Below are positions 8,562 to 15,787 of a stretch of 64,000 nt of DNA, piece by piece. A program made the translations under genes and the position numbers. Numbering within the stretch: position 1 is the first letter of the stretch; each line of letters starts with the position of its first letter. The stretch comes from Bosea vaviloviae. Lineage in GTDB: Bacteria > Pseudomonadota > Alphaproteobacteria > Rhizobiales > Beijerinckiaceae. A model generated the notes under the pieces. The model ran no database searches. It saw only the letters and a list, made by a program, of their open reading frames with translations, and was not told the origin of the DNA. The DNA is taken from contig NZ_CP017147.1 of the NCBI RefSeq assembly GCF_001741865.1, positions 2,905,001 to 2,969,000 of the forward strand, given 5' to 3'.

Positions 8562-9509
8562 TCACGGAAATGTGAGCCTGGCGCCGGTGCTCGCCGGCGG
8601 CGCCTCGGGCGGCATGATCAGCCTCCAGGCGCGCTCGACCCAAGTGGCGGCGGCGATGTGGCCGCCAGTATGCCGGCAGAGTTCGAGCCGCGCCGGGCCG
8701 GCGCAGCCGCTCGCCAAGCGACAGGTGAGCTGCGGCGGATCGGCTGGCGCTTCTATGGCCGCAGCCAGGGATGCCGTGCAGCCTCCCGGCGCCAGGATCG
8801 CCAGGCTCTTGAAGACATCGCCTCGCCTGTAGCCGGACCGCAAGCTGCGCCCGGCCAGCGGCACGGTGGTGTCGCTGACGCCATGGACATGGATCAGGTT
8901 TGGGCGCGGACCGGCGCAACCGCGTGGCAGCGGCTCCCAGAATGCGCCGGCGATCGGCGCGAACCCGGCAAAGCGCGCCGGCATCCGGCAGGCCAGATAC
9001 CAGACCATCGAGCCGCCTTGCGAGAAGCCGCTTGCCATGATGCGGCCGGGGTCGACCGGGAAGCGCTGTGCGACATCGTCAAGAACGCGGCCGACATAGG
9101 CGAACTCGTCGCGGTGATGGCCGGGCGAACCGGGATAGGACCAGGTGCGGGCCATGCCGTCCGCCGCGATCAGTGCGACGCCGAGGCGTTGCGCTACGGC
9201 GACGAGCCCCTGATCGGCGATCGTTTCGTCGGCCGAGCCCTGATAGCCGTGGAAATACAGGATCGCGCCGCTGCGCTCCCCGGCCGGCGCCGGCTGCGGC
9301 AGGATGATGCGGTAAGAACCGCCTTCGACCGGACAACCGCCCTCGGCCGGACAGGAATCAACAGCTTTGCGATCGGCCGGATTCTGTGCCGGCGCGGGGC
9401 CGGTCAGGGCCAAGGCGGCGGCAAAGATGGCGGCGGCAAGCGCCACCACCCACCAGGCAAGACGCTGTCTCGTTGCCAAATTCCTTGCAGCCAAATCCCG
9501 CGCGGTCAT
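8562..9509 (-). CDS. Exported PHB-depolymerase/LpqC-like alpha/beta-hydrolase
   Basis: The 315-residue product has one N-terminal hydrophobic segment (LAWWVVALAAAIFAAALALTG) ending near APAQ, so it is exported. The hydrolase core shows AILYFHGYQG (oxyanion region), the nucleophile elbow GFSQGG, an Asp candidate in VHGVSDTTVP and a His in HTGGH. This is the pattern of the polyhydroxybutyrate depolymerase/feruloyl esterase-like group. AGGAGCC lies before ATG 9509. The N-terminus (ARDLAARNLATR) looks like a small duplication. The natural ester is not known. The gene is divergent from the sigma gene. Confidence 0.82.
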   Translation of the reverse strand: MTARDLAARNLATRQRLAWWVVALAAAIFAAALALTGPAPAQNPADRKAVDSCPAEGGCPVEGGSYRIILPQPAPAGERSGAILYFHGYQGSADETIADQGLVAVAQRLGVALIAADGMARTWSYPGSPGHHRDEFAYVGRVLDDVAQRFPVDPGRIMASGFSQGGSMVWYLACRMPARFAGFAPIAGAFWEPLPRGCAGPRPNLIHVHGVSDTTVPLAGRSLRSGYRRGDVFKSLAILAPGGCTASLAAAIEAPADPPQLTCRLASGCAGPARLELCRHTGGHIAAATWVERAWRLIMPPEAPPASTGARLTFP

Positions 9510-9674
9510 CTCCGAGGCTCCTGTGCATGCGCGCCCACACAGCGCCTCCCGCAGGCGCGAGCCTATAGGGTAGGTCAGCGGGGTTCATCGCCAGGTCACG
9601 GGCTTGTGAGCCCTGTGCCGGCATGCGACGGACTAAGCCGGTTTCCGCCTCGCATCCCGGAAAAGCGCATCGCC

Positions 9675-10247
9675 TTGTCGCTCGCCGAACTCGAAACGCA
9701 GCTGTGCCCCGTCTTCCTGGCTGCCCTGGCCGGCGATGCCGCGGCCTATCGGCTCTTCCTCGACACGATCAGCCTGCGTCTGCGCGGCTATCTGCGCCAG
9801 ATGCTGGCGCGCGCCGGCCGCAGCGAGCCGAGCGAGGCCGAGGACGTGCTGCAGGAGACCTTGCTGGCCCTGCATCTCTCCCGCCACACCTATGATCCTG
9901 CGAGCCCGGTGACGGCCTGGGCGCATGCGATCGCGCGCTACAAGCTCGTCGACCATCTGCGCCGCAGCGGCCGTCACGCCGCAAACCTGCCGATCGACGA
10001 GGAGGCGTTTCAATTGGCCGCGCCCGACAGCGCTGCCCCCGATGCCAGGCTCGATCTGGAACGCGCGATGCAGGCTCTGCCGGACCGCACGCGCGCTCTG
10101 ATAGACCGGGTCAAGCTTCAAGGGACAAGCGTGGCCGAGGCTGCCAATGCCGCGGGAATGACCGAGACGGCGGCCAAGGTCGCGATCCATCGCGGCTTGC
10201 AGGCCATGGCCAAGTTCCTGTCGAAGCGCGGGACAGGACCGGCATGA
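9675..10247 (+). CDS. ECF-type RNA polymerase sigma factor (SigF/NrsF type)
   Basis: The product has sigma region 2 (YLRQMLARAGRSEPSEAEDVLQETLLALHL) and region 4 (LPDRTRALIDRVKLQG...AAKVAIHRGLQAM), with about 190 residues from the TTG at 9675. No ATG is available in frame near the family start; a GTG at 9606 is the main alternative. The next complete gene is an NrsF/DUF1109 membrane anti-sigma factor. In the Caulobacter SigF/NrsF pair this arrangement controls a heavy-metal response. The stop codon overlaps ATGA (10244) of a small Cys-repeat reading frame. The length and partner make the family call secure; the start is uncertain. Confidence 0.88.
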   Translation: MSLAELETQLCPVFLAALAGDAAAYRLFLDTISLRLRGYLRQMLARAGRSEPSEAEDVLQETLLALHLSRHTYDPASPVTAWAHAIARYKLVDHLRRSGRHAANLPIDEEAFQLAAPDSAAPDARLDLERAMQALPDRTRALIDRVKLQGTSVAEAANAAGMTETAAKVAIHRGLQAMAKFLSKRGTGPA

Positions 10248-10456
10248 GCCCGATGCGAGATCGATGCACCGTAACCTTTCGCCGGTTTGCAGCGAATTCC
10301 CTCCTGAACCGAACGCACCCGCAAGATCAGAACCGACAAGATCAGCCATGCAGACCCAAGACCTGCAGACCCAAGACCTGCAGACCCAAGACCTGCAGAC
10401 CCAAGACCTGCAAACCCAAGACCTGCAAACCCAAGATCAGACATGCAAACCAATGA
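10244..10456 (+). CDS. Candidate 70-residue Cys-repeat peptide between sigma and anti-sigma genes
   Basis: An ATG at 10244 overlaps the sigma-factor stop codon (ATGA). The frame runs 70 codons and stops at 10454-10456, 14 bases inside the anti-sigma gene, so it overlaps both neighbours as in translationally coupled operons. The second half is a periodic peptide: four CRPKT units, then CKPKT and CKPKI. With C8 the product has seven cysteines and is strongly basic. The periodicity comes from a 15-bp DNA array that is open in all three frames, so translation of this frame is inferred from its overlaps, not proven. If made, it could be a metal- or thiol-responsive leader peptide for NrsF. I know of no matching family. 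Confidence 0.4.
   Translation: MSPMRDRCTVTFRRFAANSLLNRTHPQDQNRQDQPCRPKTCRPKTCRPKTCRPKTCKPKTCKPKIRHANQ
10351..10440. repeat. Tandem repeat, 15 bp x 6, upstream of nrsF
   Basis: CAGACCCAAGACCTG occurs four times, followed by CAAACCCAAGACCTG and CAAACCCAAGATCAG. The array is bounded by ATG on the left (10348) and by the nrsF ATG on the right (10443), whose next 15 bases CAAACCAATGACCTG resemble a further unit. It therefore looks like expansion of the 5' end of nrsF itself. Each unit contains CCAAG. Confidence 0.97.
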
Positions 10457-11084
10457 CCTGATCTCCCTCATGACCGCGAGCCACCAGCCGGTGAACACCG
10501 GTTGGCTGAGGCGCGCGACCGGTATCGCCGCGCTCGCAGCGCTTGCGGTCACGGTTGGGCTTGTCCTCATCACGCTCGGCACGCGGCCCGATCTCGCCCG
10601 CGCCTGGATGACGCTTCCAGTCATCGCCAAGGCCGTTTTCGGCGCCAGCGTCGCGACCATCGCGCTCGTGCTGTTCCAGCGGAGCCTGCGTCCCGGGCTG
10701 AAGGCGGCGCGGCTTCTGCCGATGGTCGCGCTTCCGCTGCTGCTGGTGGCTGCCTGGGCCCTGCTGACCCTGACCCAGGCGCCGGTCGAGCACTGGAGCG
10801 CGCTGGTCTTCGGCCGTTATTGGCGCGCTTGCCTCATCGCCGTGCCGCTCTATGCGCTGTGTCCTCTTATCGTCCTGCTGCTGCTGGCGCGCCGGGGCGC
10901 CCCGACGGACGGGCGTCTCACCGGCGCCTGCGCCGGCCTTGCCTCGGCCGGCCTCGCAGCGGTGGCGTACAGCCTGCATTGCCCCGACGACACGGCGCCA
11001 TTCCTGGCGACCTGGTACACGCTCGCCATCGTGATCGTGACCTGCCTGGGCGCATTCACCTTCCCGCGCTTGATACGGTGGTGA
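10443..11084 (+). CDS. nrsF: NrsF-family (DUF1109) membrane anti-sigma factor
   Basis: The 213-residue protein has about six membrane segments and family-typical cysteines at C130 (YWRAC), C140 (ALCP) and C180 (LHCPDD). C130 and C180 correspond closely to the two cysteines I recall as needed for metal sensing in Caulobacter NrsF. Such proteins hold a cognate ECF sigma factor at the membrane until metal or oxidant modifies the cysteines. The cognate sigma is the gene just upstream. The ribosome site is weak (AAGATCAG), which would fit translational coupling to an upstream reading frame across the 15-bp array. Confidence 0.88.
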   Translation: MQTNDLISLMTASHQPVNTGWLRRATGIAALAALAVTVGLVLITLGTRPDLARAWMTLPVIAKAVFGASVATIALVLFQRSLRPGLKAARLLPMVALPLLLVAAWALLTLTQAPVEHWSALVFGRYWRACLIAVPLYALCPLIVLLLLARRGAPTDGRLTGACAGLASAGLAAVAYSLHCPDDTAPFLATWYTLAIVIVTCLGAFTFPRLIRW

Positions 11085-11177
11085 GCTCACATCGAGCCGC
11101 CAGCTTCGGCCTGCGGTTGCGAGTTCGGAAGTCTCAGTCGCGATGTCGCGACCCACGCCGCTTTGCAGATGGCGGTG

Positions 11178-11210
11178 CTTTGGGCGCTCGAGCAGCTCGA
11201 TCGCCCAAAG
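11178..11210. terminator. Possible transcript-end hairpin after nrsF
   Basis: CTTTGGGCG and CGCCCAAAG form a perfect 9-bp stem with a 15-base loop about 95 bp after the nrsF stop. There is no clear run of T, so factor-independent termination is uncertain. The rest of the 11085-11335 gap shows nothing recognisable. Confidence 0.35.
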
Positions 11211-11335
11211 GGTGTTTCGCTGCCGGCTTCCGCGCCCATGAACAGCAGGGGTTTCCGGGCGAGAGGCCGCCGAACTTTTGCGGCAGGCGCGCGTTTTCAG
11301 GCAGTCCCCGTTCTCAAGCGGAAGCCGCCCCGACC

Positions 11336-11851
11336 ATGACGACGATTTCGACGACGGCCATTCACCTCGACGAACGCGAGGGCGTACCCAATAATCCGCG
11401 CTTGCCCGCGATCCATTATGACGCCGCATTTCGCGATGACAGCGCCGATCTCGCGACGGCCATGGAGACCCGCTTCGAGGAGAATGGCTGGCCGGCGCAG
11501 TGGCGAAACGGGATTTACGATTTTCACCATTATCACACGCAGGGACATGAGGTTCTCGGCATCGCAGCCGGTTCAGCCGAGCTCGTCCTCGGCGGCCCAA
11601 AGGGTCGAAACCTCGCAGTCCGCGCCGGGGATGTGCTGCTGCTGCCGGCTGGCATCGCGCATTGCCGCGTCAAGGCCTCCAGCGATTTTCTCGTGATCGG
11701 AGCCTATCCGCCCGGTCAGAGCGGCGACATCGTTCGCAGCGCGCCAACCGCAGGGATTCGCGAGGCGATCGCGCAATTGCCGTTCCCGGCGCGCGATCCG
11801 GTCTACGGGCAGGATGGTCCGCTGACGCAGCATTGGGCGGACCGCTTGTAG
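11336..11851 (+). CDS. YjlB-like cupin protein
   Basis: The 171-residue product starts IHLDEREGVPNNPRLPAIHYDAAF, close to the start of the YjlB cupin group. It carries cupin motif 1 (HYHTQGHEVLGIAAGSAELVLGG) and motif 2 (AGDVLLLPAGIAHCRV). It is a cytoplasmic single-domain beta-barrel with a probable metal site in the HxH...E and later H residues. Substrate and activity are unknown for this group. The upstream codons of the open frame look unlike coding sequence, so the ATG at 11336 is preferred. A cation-efflux gene follows after 32 bp, and the two may be co-transcribed. Confidence 0.82.
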   Translation: MTTISTTAIHLDEREGVPNNPRLPAIHYDAAFRDDSADLATAMETRFEENGWPAQWRNGIYDFHHYHTQGHEVLGIAAGSAELVLGGPKGRNLAVRAGDVLLLPAGIAHCRVKASSDFLVIGAYPPGQSGDIVRSAPTAGIREAIAQLPFPARDPVYGQDGPLTQHWADRL

Positions 11852-11883
11852 TCGGCGCATCGAGCCCGATCAGGAGCACCGGC

Positions 11884-12834
11884 ATGGCAGCGCATACAGG
11901 CTCGCGCAGGGTGATCTACGCGGCGCTGGCCGGAAACCTTCTCATCGCGCTGACGAAGTTCGGCGCAGCAGCCTATACCGGCAGCTCCGCGATGCTGTCC
12001 GAGGGCATCCATTCCCTCGTGGACACCGGCAATGGTTTGCTCCTGCTCTATGGCTTGAGGCGGGCCGCGCGCCCGCCCGACCCCTTGCATCCGCTGGGCC
12101 ACGGCCGCGAACTCTATTTCTGGAGCTTCATCGTCGCTCTGCTGGTCTTTGCCGTGGGTGCCGGCGTGTCATTTTACGAGGGTGTCATCCATATCCTCGA
12201 GCCGCACCACGCGACTGACCTCCTCGTCAATTATGGTGTGCTCGGCATGTCGGTCGCGTTCGAAGGCTATTCCTGGACCATAGCCCTGCGCGAATTTCGG
12301 CTGACGAAGGGCGATGTCGGCTATCTCGACGCCGTCCGGCAGAGCAAGGATCCCAGCGTCTTCACGGTGCTCTTTGAAGACACTGCTGCCCTGATTGGCC
12401 TCGCCATCGCGTTCATCGGCATCTCGGCGGCCGCTTATTTCGATGCCCCGATCCTGGACGGCGTCGCGTCGCTTGGGATCGCTGCAGTTCTGGGCACGAC
12501 CGCGATCTTTCTCGCCCGCGAGAGCAAAGCGCTTTTGCTGGGCGAGGCTGCCATGCCGGAGGTCCAGCAAGCCATCCTGGCGATCGCGCGCGCCGACGAA
12601 GCCGTCAGGTCGGTCAACGGCATGACCACGGTCCATCTCGGCCCGCATGACATCGTCGTCGCGCTCAGCCTGGAGTTCGAGGACGACCTGACCACGGCCG
12701 AGATCGAGGCCAGCGTCGCAAGGATCGAAAAGCTGATCCGGAGCGCCGAACCGGCCGTCACGTCGGTCTCGTTCAAGCCTCAGGACATGCCGGGTCGGCG
12801 CGAACGGTCGCGCGGCGGCTCCGCAACCGCCTAG
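11884..12834 (+). CDS. Cation diffusion facilitator (CDF) transporter, ZnT9-like branch
   Basis: The 316-residue protein has the CDF layout: membrane segments from about residue 10, the metal-binding HSLVD motif in the second helix (EGIHSLVDTGNG), FEDTAALIG in the fifth helix, and a C-terminal cytoplasmic ferredoxin-like domain (VRSVNGMTTVHLGPHDIVVALSLEFEDD). CDF proteins exchange protons for Zn2+ or other divalent cations across the inner membrane. The FEDT motif is that of the ZnT9-like group. The start follows CAGGAG. Position two genes after a SigF/NrsF pair is compatible with metal homeostasis, but no shared control is visible. Confidence 0.88.
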   Translation: MAAHTGSRRVIYAALAGNLLIALTKFGAAAYTGSSAMLSEGIHSLVDTGNGLLLLYGLRRAARPPDPLHPLGHGRELYFWSFIVALLVFAVGAGVSFYEGVIHILEPHHATDLLVNYGVLGMSVAFEGYSWTIALREFRLTKGDVGYLDAVRQSKDPSVFTVLFEDTAALIGLAIAFIGISAAAYFDAPILDGVASLGIAAVLGTTAIFLARESKALLLGEAAMPEVQQAILAIARADEAVRSVNGMTTVHLGPHDIVVALSLEFEDDLTTAEIEASVARIEKLIRSAEPAVTSVSFKPQDMPGRRERSRGGSATA

Positions 12835-12835
12835 A

Positions 12836-12900
12836 GCCGTTTCGCGCGACGTAGACACCGGTTCGCTTGGAGAAACCGCGATAAACGAGGAGCTGGAGCC
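12836..12900. repeat. Dispersed intergenic repeat, degenerate copy
   Basis: TAGAGCCGTTTCGCGCGACG, then ACACCGGTTCGCTTGGAGAAA and GGAGCTGGAGCC resemble, in inverse orientation, the repeat at 52043-52148 (CTAGAG...ACGCGAACCGGTGTCCGCTTCGCTCG). It fills the convergent gap between the CDF and flavodoxin-like genes. Confidence 0.6.
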
Positions 12901-13827
12901 TCACCGCTGGTTCGTCGTCGACTTCGCGCCGCGCTCGGCCTGTTCGACGTCGGCGATGAACCCTTTTCTCTCCACGAACGCTGCAAAGCGCTCGACCCAG
13001 CCATCGAACAGCTTCATGACTTCGGGCTCGTCTTTGAGATCGCTTGCCTGGCTGTCGGCATAGATCTGTCCGACGCCGATATCGGCGTGCTGCCACAAGC
13101 CATCCGGGACTTCGATCCCCGAATACCTGCATTGCCAGACCACGCCCTGATAGGCATTGCGTTCGTCCGAAAACGGCTCGTCCTGCGGGTCGAACCACGC
13201 CTTGTCGCGAAGAAGCTTCGGGCGTCCGTCTTCGCCGATGTCGGCGGCCCCCAGGTCGCCATAGCAGAAGAACGCCGCAGTCCGGCCTTGCAGGTGGTTC
13301 TTGCTCAGTTGCGCCCACAACGCCGATCGCTCGAGCTGTTGAGCGAGCAGGGTGTTCTTCTTATCGATGAGATCGGGACGGGGATTTCCGCCATTCATGC
13401 AGACCAGCCGATCGAACAGGAGCTTGAAATTGGTGGTCGGCGCGTACCAGTTGATGGGACCGATGAAGGCCCAGGCATCGGCCCGGGCCAGACGCTCATA
13501 GAGATGCAGGTCCCAGAGCAGATCGGGCTGGGTGGTGCTGTCCGGCCCGTAGCAGTTACATGGCCAGACACACAGAGCCATTGATGAACTGACGCAGGCG
13601 TTGCACGCTTGAATCTTCGGCTTCCCATGCTCATTGCCGATATCCTCGTGATCGACCTGCCAACCGATCGGGAGCCGCCCGACCATGCGGTGCATCAGTG
13701 CACGGGCCTTGGAATCGAGTCCGGGGCAGCTGTTCAAACGCCGCTGCGAGCCGGCAATGACAAGGACGCGAAGCGGGCGATCATCCGAGTGGGCCGGTTC
13801 ATTATAGCCAGCACTGCTTTCGCTCAT
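12901..13827 (-). CDS. Flavodoxin-like NAD(P)H-dependent FMN reductase
   Basis: From ATG 13827 (GAGGAGG eight bases upstream) the product has 308 residues. It begins RVLVIAGSQRR, a flavodoxin-like strand-loop for FMN phosphate, and later has WAFIGPINWYAPTTNFKLLFDRLVCMNGG, the isoalloxazine-contacting segment of WrbA/NADPH-dependent FMN reductases. A cysteine-rich stretch ACNACVSSSMALCVWPCNCYG lies between them and may bind metal or form disulfides. The C-terminal 100 residues are an extension beyond the usual domain. The role is probably flavin-dependent redox; the substrate is unknown. Confidence 0.78.
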   Translation of the reverse strand: MSESSAGYNEPAHSDDRPLRVLVIAGSQRRLNSCPGLDSKARALMHRMVGRLPIGWQVDHEDIGNEHGKPKIQACNACVSSSMALCVWPCNCYGPDSTTQPDLLWDLHLYERLARADAWAFIGPINWYAPTTNFKLLFDRLVCMNGGNPRPDLIDKKNTLLAQQLERSALWAQLSKNHLQGRTAAFFCYGDLGAADIGEDGRPKLLRDKAWFDPQDEPFSDERNAYQGVVWQCRYSGIEVPDGLWQHADIGVGQIYADSQASDLKDEPEVMKLFDGWVERFAAFVERKGFIADVEQAERGAKSTTNQR

Positions 13828-14062
13828 GTTTGAATGCCTCCTCGTGAAAGCATCAACGCGCGGCAAGCGTTCCGGTGCCAAAGCTCGCCCATGGGATGCA
13901 GATGCGCTCGACCGGTGGTTCGCCCAAACCCGGCATTCCTTCCCAGCCTATGTCCATGGTGCATGCCGACCATGAAGCTTAGCCGTCGGATGCGTGGAAT
14001 TATCATTAAATTTGAATAGGTTATGTAGAGACGCCAGCGCAGGCTGTTGCTCAACGGCAGCC

Positions 14063-14087
14063 GGAACCGCAGCCGTCCGCCGTCGTT
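14063..14087 (+). promoter_or_regulatory. EcfG-type general-stress promoter for the KGG protein
   Basis: GGAAC (14063-14067), a 16-base spacer and CGTT (14084-14087) match exactly the alphaproteobacterial EcfG consensus GGAAC-N16/17-CGTT. It lies 59 bases before the start of a KGG-repeat stress protein, a typical member of this regulon. Confidence 0.75.
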
Positions 14088-14145
14088 GATTCTGCGTGGA
14101 GCATGAGCGTCCACGGTCTAAAAACCCCCAATGATGGAGTGAGCA

Positions 14146-14445
14146 ATGGCTAATCAGTCAGGCCGCGGCTTTGCCGGCATGGATGATGACAAGCAGCGCG
14201 ATATCGCCAGCAAGGGCGGGCAGGCCGTGCCTGCCGAGAAGCGCAGCTTCTCGCAGGATCACGATCTGGCCTCCGAGGCTGGAAAGCGTGGCGGCGAAAA
14301 CAGTCAAGGTGGACGCCAGCACAGCGCGTCCGATTCCGACCGGCGTCAGCAGGGTTCATCTGACGGCCACCGTGGTGGATCCGGCAACTTTGCCGAAGAC
14401 CGCGAGCGAGCCTCGGAAGCCGGACGAAAGGGCGGCCAGCACTAA
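14146..14445 (+). CDS. KGG-repeat general stress protein (con-10/YciG-like)
   Basis: This 99-residue hydrophilic protein carries three KGG-type repeats: FAGMDDDKQRDIASKGG, DHDLASEAGKRGG and DRERASEAGRKGG, separated by Gly/Ser/Gln-rich linkers. Proteins of this type accumulate in stationary phase or under desiccation and are thought to be unstructured protectants. GGAG lies before the ATG. An exact EcfG-type promoter is upstream and a strong terminator directly downstream, so it is an independent unit. Confidence 0.9.
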   Translation: MANQSGRGFAGMDDDKQRDIASKGGQAVPAEKRSFSQDHDLASEAGKRGGENSQGGRQHSASDSDRRQQGSSDGHRGGSGNFAEDRERASEAGRKGGQH

Positions 14446-14455
14446 GGCCGGCTTT

Positions 14456-14486
14456 GCCACCGTCCCCGCGGGGACGGTGGCTTTCT
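14456..14486 (+). terminator. Rho-independent terminator
   Basis: A perfect 12-bp stem GCCACCGTCCCC / GGGGACGGTGGC followed by TTTCT starts 11 bases after the KGG gene stop. It also faces the 3' end of the convergent isochorismatase gene. Confidence 0.85.
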
Positions 14487-15094
14487 CATGCCCCGGGCCA
14501 TGAGCCGAGCACAGTCTCGACATCGGTTATCGCAAGCTGATGGCTCAAGCGGCTTTCAAACATAGCGATCAGGGCGTCATGCCCCTCATTCGAGGAACTG
14601 CAGACGGCATCGCGCACGACCACGACAAAATAACCGAGGTCGATCGCTCCGAGAACCGTCGACAGCACGCACACATCTGTTTCCGCGCCGGAAACCACGA
14701 GAGTGTCCGCTGATCGCTGGGCAAGGATGTGGCCCAGCCGTCGCCCCGCAAACGCGGAATAGACTGGTTTGTCGAGCACAAGGGCTGGCGGGGCGAAGCG
14801 CGCGAGGGCCGGCATTAAATCGAGCAGCCGGTTGTCGAGGCGGGCGCGCGTCGCGTTCGCCCACTCCTCATAATAGCCCCTCCACGCGCCATGCCCATCG
14901 GCGGCCGTATTGGGCGGGATGAACCTCGTGAAGATCGTCCGGCTGGGATCGCGCTCAACCAACGCGGCGCAGTTCGGAAGGACCCGTGACATCCACGGTG
15001 TCGGCCAAGGGCCGTCATCGGAAAACAGCATCTGCATATCGATGCACAGATGCACCGATCGCGGGGAGAGCCTCAGATTTTGGGACTGCTGCAT
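14486..15094 (-). CDS. Isochorismatase-like cysteine hydrolase
   Basis: The product (202 residues from ATG 15094; an in-frame ATG at 15118 is possible) has the family triad: Asp in VHLCIDMQMLF, Lys in LVLDKPVYSAF and the nucleophile Cys in SGAETDVCVLSTVLGAIDLGY. These cytoplasmic enzymes hydrolyse amides or vinyl ethers such as nicotinamide or isochorismate. The FIPPNTAADGHGAWRGYYEEW insertion resembles a subgroup of unknown substrate. It is convergent with the KGG gene across a terminator and follows a small stress-type gene on the same strand. Confidence 0.85.
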   Translation of the reverse strand: MQQSQNLRLSPRSVHLCIDMQMLFSDDGPWPTPWMSRVLPNCAALVERDPSRTIFTRFIPPNTAADGHGAWRGYYEEWANATRARLDNRLLDLMPALARFAPPALVLDKPVYSAFAGRRLGHILAQRSADTLVVSGAETDVCVLSTVLGAIDLGYFVVVVRDAVCSSSNEGHDALIAMFESRLSHQLAITDVETVLGSWPGA

Positions 15095-15134
15095 TGACCA
15101 GCGAAGCGAGCTCACCATCGAAACGGTGGCCGCT

Positions 15135-15377
15135 TCAGTCCTTTTTGAGCTTGCCGATATTGCCCGGCAATCCGGACACCGACATGTCATCGGGGCGATT
15201 CAGTCCCGCGACCGGTTCAGGGCCATGAGAATTTTCGCCCTTGTGCGCTTCGTCCCATTGCCGCAGCTCGGCGACCAACGTCGCCAATTCCTGTGCGGCC
15301 GGCGAGCCTTCCGGTGCATCGCTCAAGGCGTTGGCGCGGGCGGCGGCCGCTTCATATTCGGCCTTGTTTGCAATCAT
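15135..15377 (-). CDS. Small hydrophilic protein of unknown function
   Basis: From ATG 15377 (GGGGAG seven bases upstream) an 80-residue product starts MIANKAEYEAAAARANALSD and is helical and charged, ending GLPGNIGKLKKD. I do not recognise a named family. A near-consensus EcfG promoter (GGAAC-N16-GGTT on the minus strand, 15432 to 15408) sits about 30 bases before the start, placing it with the surrounding stress genes. The next gene on the strand, the isochorismatase, starts about 40 bp after its stop. Confidence 0.7.
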   Translation of the reverse strand: MIANKAEYEAAAARANALSDAPEGSPAAQELATLVAELRQWDEAHKGENSHGPEPVAGLNRPDDMSVSGLPGNIGKLKKD

Positions 15378-15407
15378 GGCACAGCTCCCCATGCGTGATC
15401 CACGGTC

Positions 15408-15432
15408 AACCGACGGCGGGGGCTCCTGTTCC
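15408..15432 (-). promoter_or_regulatory. Near-consensus EcfG-type promoter
   Basis: On the minus strand GGAAC (15432-15428) and GGTT (15411-15408) are 16 bases apart. The -10 core GTT is kept but the preferred leading C is G. Its placement before the 80-residue gene supports it. Confidence 0.5.
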
Positions 15433-15480
15433 CGAAGAGACCGCGGATCAGCGCCAAGGGCGGGTCCGCGCGGCAGTTCG

Positions 15481-15532
15481 CGGTCGCCCAAGACTTCGCG
15501 CGCCCAAGACTTCGCGGTCGCAAAAGACTTCG
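15481..15532. repeat. Tandem repeat, 16-18 bp x 3 (CGCCCAAGACTTCG core)
   Basis: Units 15481-15498, 15499-15514 and 15515-15532 share CGCCCAAGACTTCG, with the third changed to CGCAAAAGACTTCG. They lie in the otherwise gene-free stretch 15433-15787. Confidence 0.9.
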
Positions 15533-15706
15533 CGCTCGCACAGATCAGGACGAGCGTTGGCGGGACGTAAGCCCGCCTCCCGAACCTCGACGAAAACGAG
15601 AAGGCCCTCGGTCGAGGCTCGTTTGATGCCATGAGGTCCTGGCCTCGCCTGCCTCCGGTGATGTCGCAGATGAGCGGCGCGAGGACACTCTGCCGGCATG
15701 ATCGCG

Positions 15707-15731
15707 GGAACAGATCCGCCTTGCCGTCGTC
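15707..15731 (+). promoter_or_regulatory. Near-consensus EcfG-type promoter for the alpha/beta-hydrolase
   Basis: GGAAC (15707-15711) and CGTC (15728-15731) are 16 bases apart, one base off the CGTT consensus, and lie 57 bases before the hydrolase ATG. Confidence 0.4.
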
Positions 15732-15787
15732 TTACCTATTGATCGAAGGATTGCACATCGGTCGAAGGATTGCAGCGAGAGCTTACA

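Noticed and set aside
7536..9674. Very long rightward open frame that runs into the sigma-factor gene
   Set aside because: It is antisense to opgC and the esterase, which have clear domains; only the part after about 9675 is a real protein.
10264..10461. QTQDL-repeat frame across the 15-bp array as the coding frame
   Set aside because: Its start is internal and lacks a ribosome site, whereas the Cys frame begins at the sigma ATGA overlap. The similarity of QTQDL to the NrsF N-terminus is explained by origin of the array, not by translation.
10437..11600. Leftward 387-codon frame opposite nrsF and the cupin gene
   Set aside because: It crosses two real genes and an intergenic gap, with Arg/Gly-rich composition and no domain.
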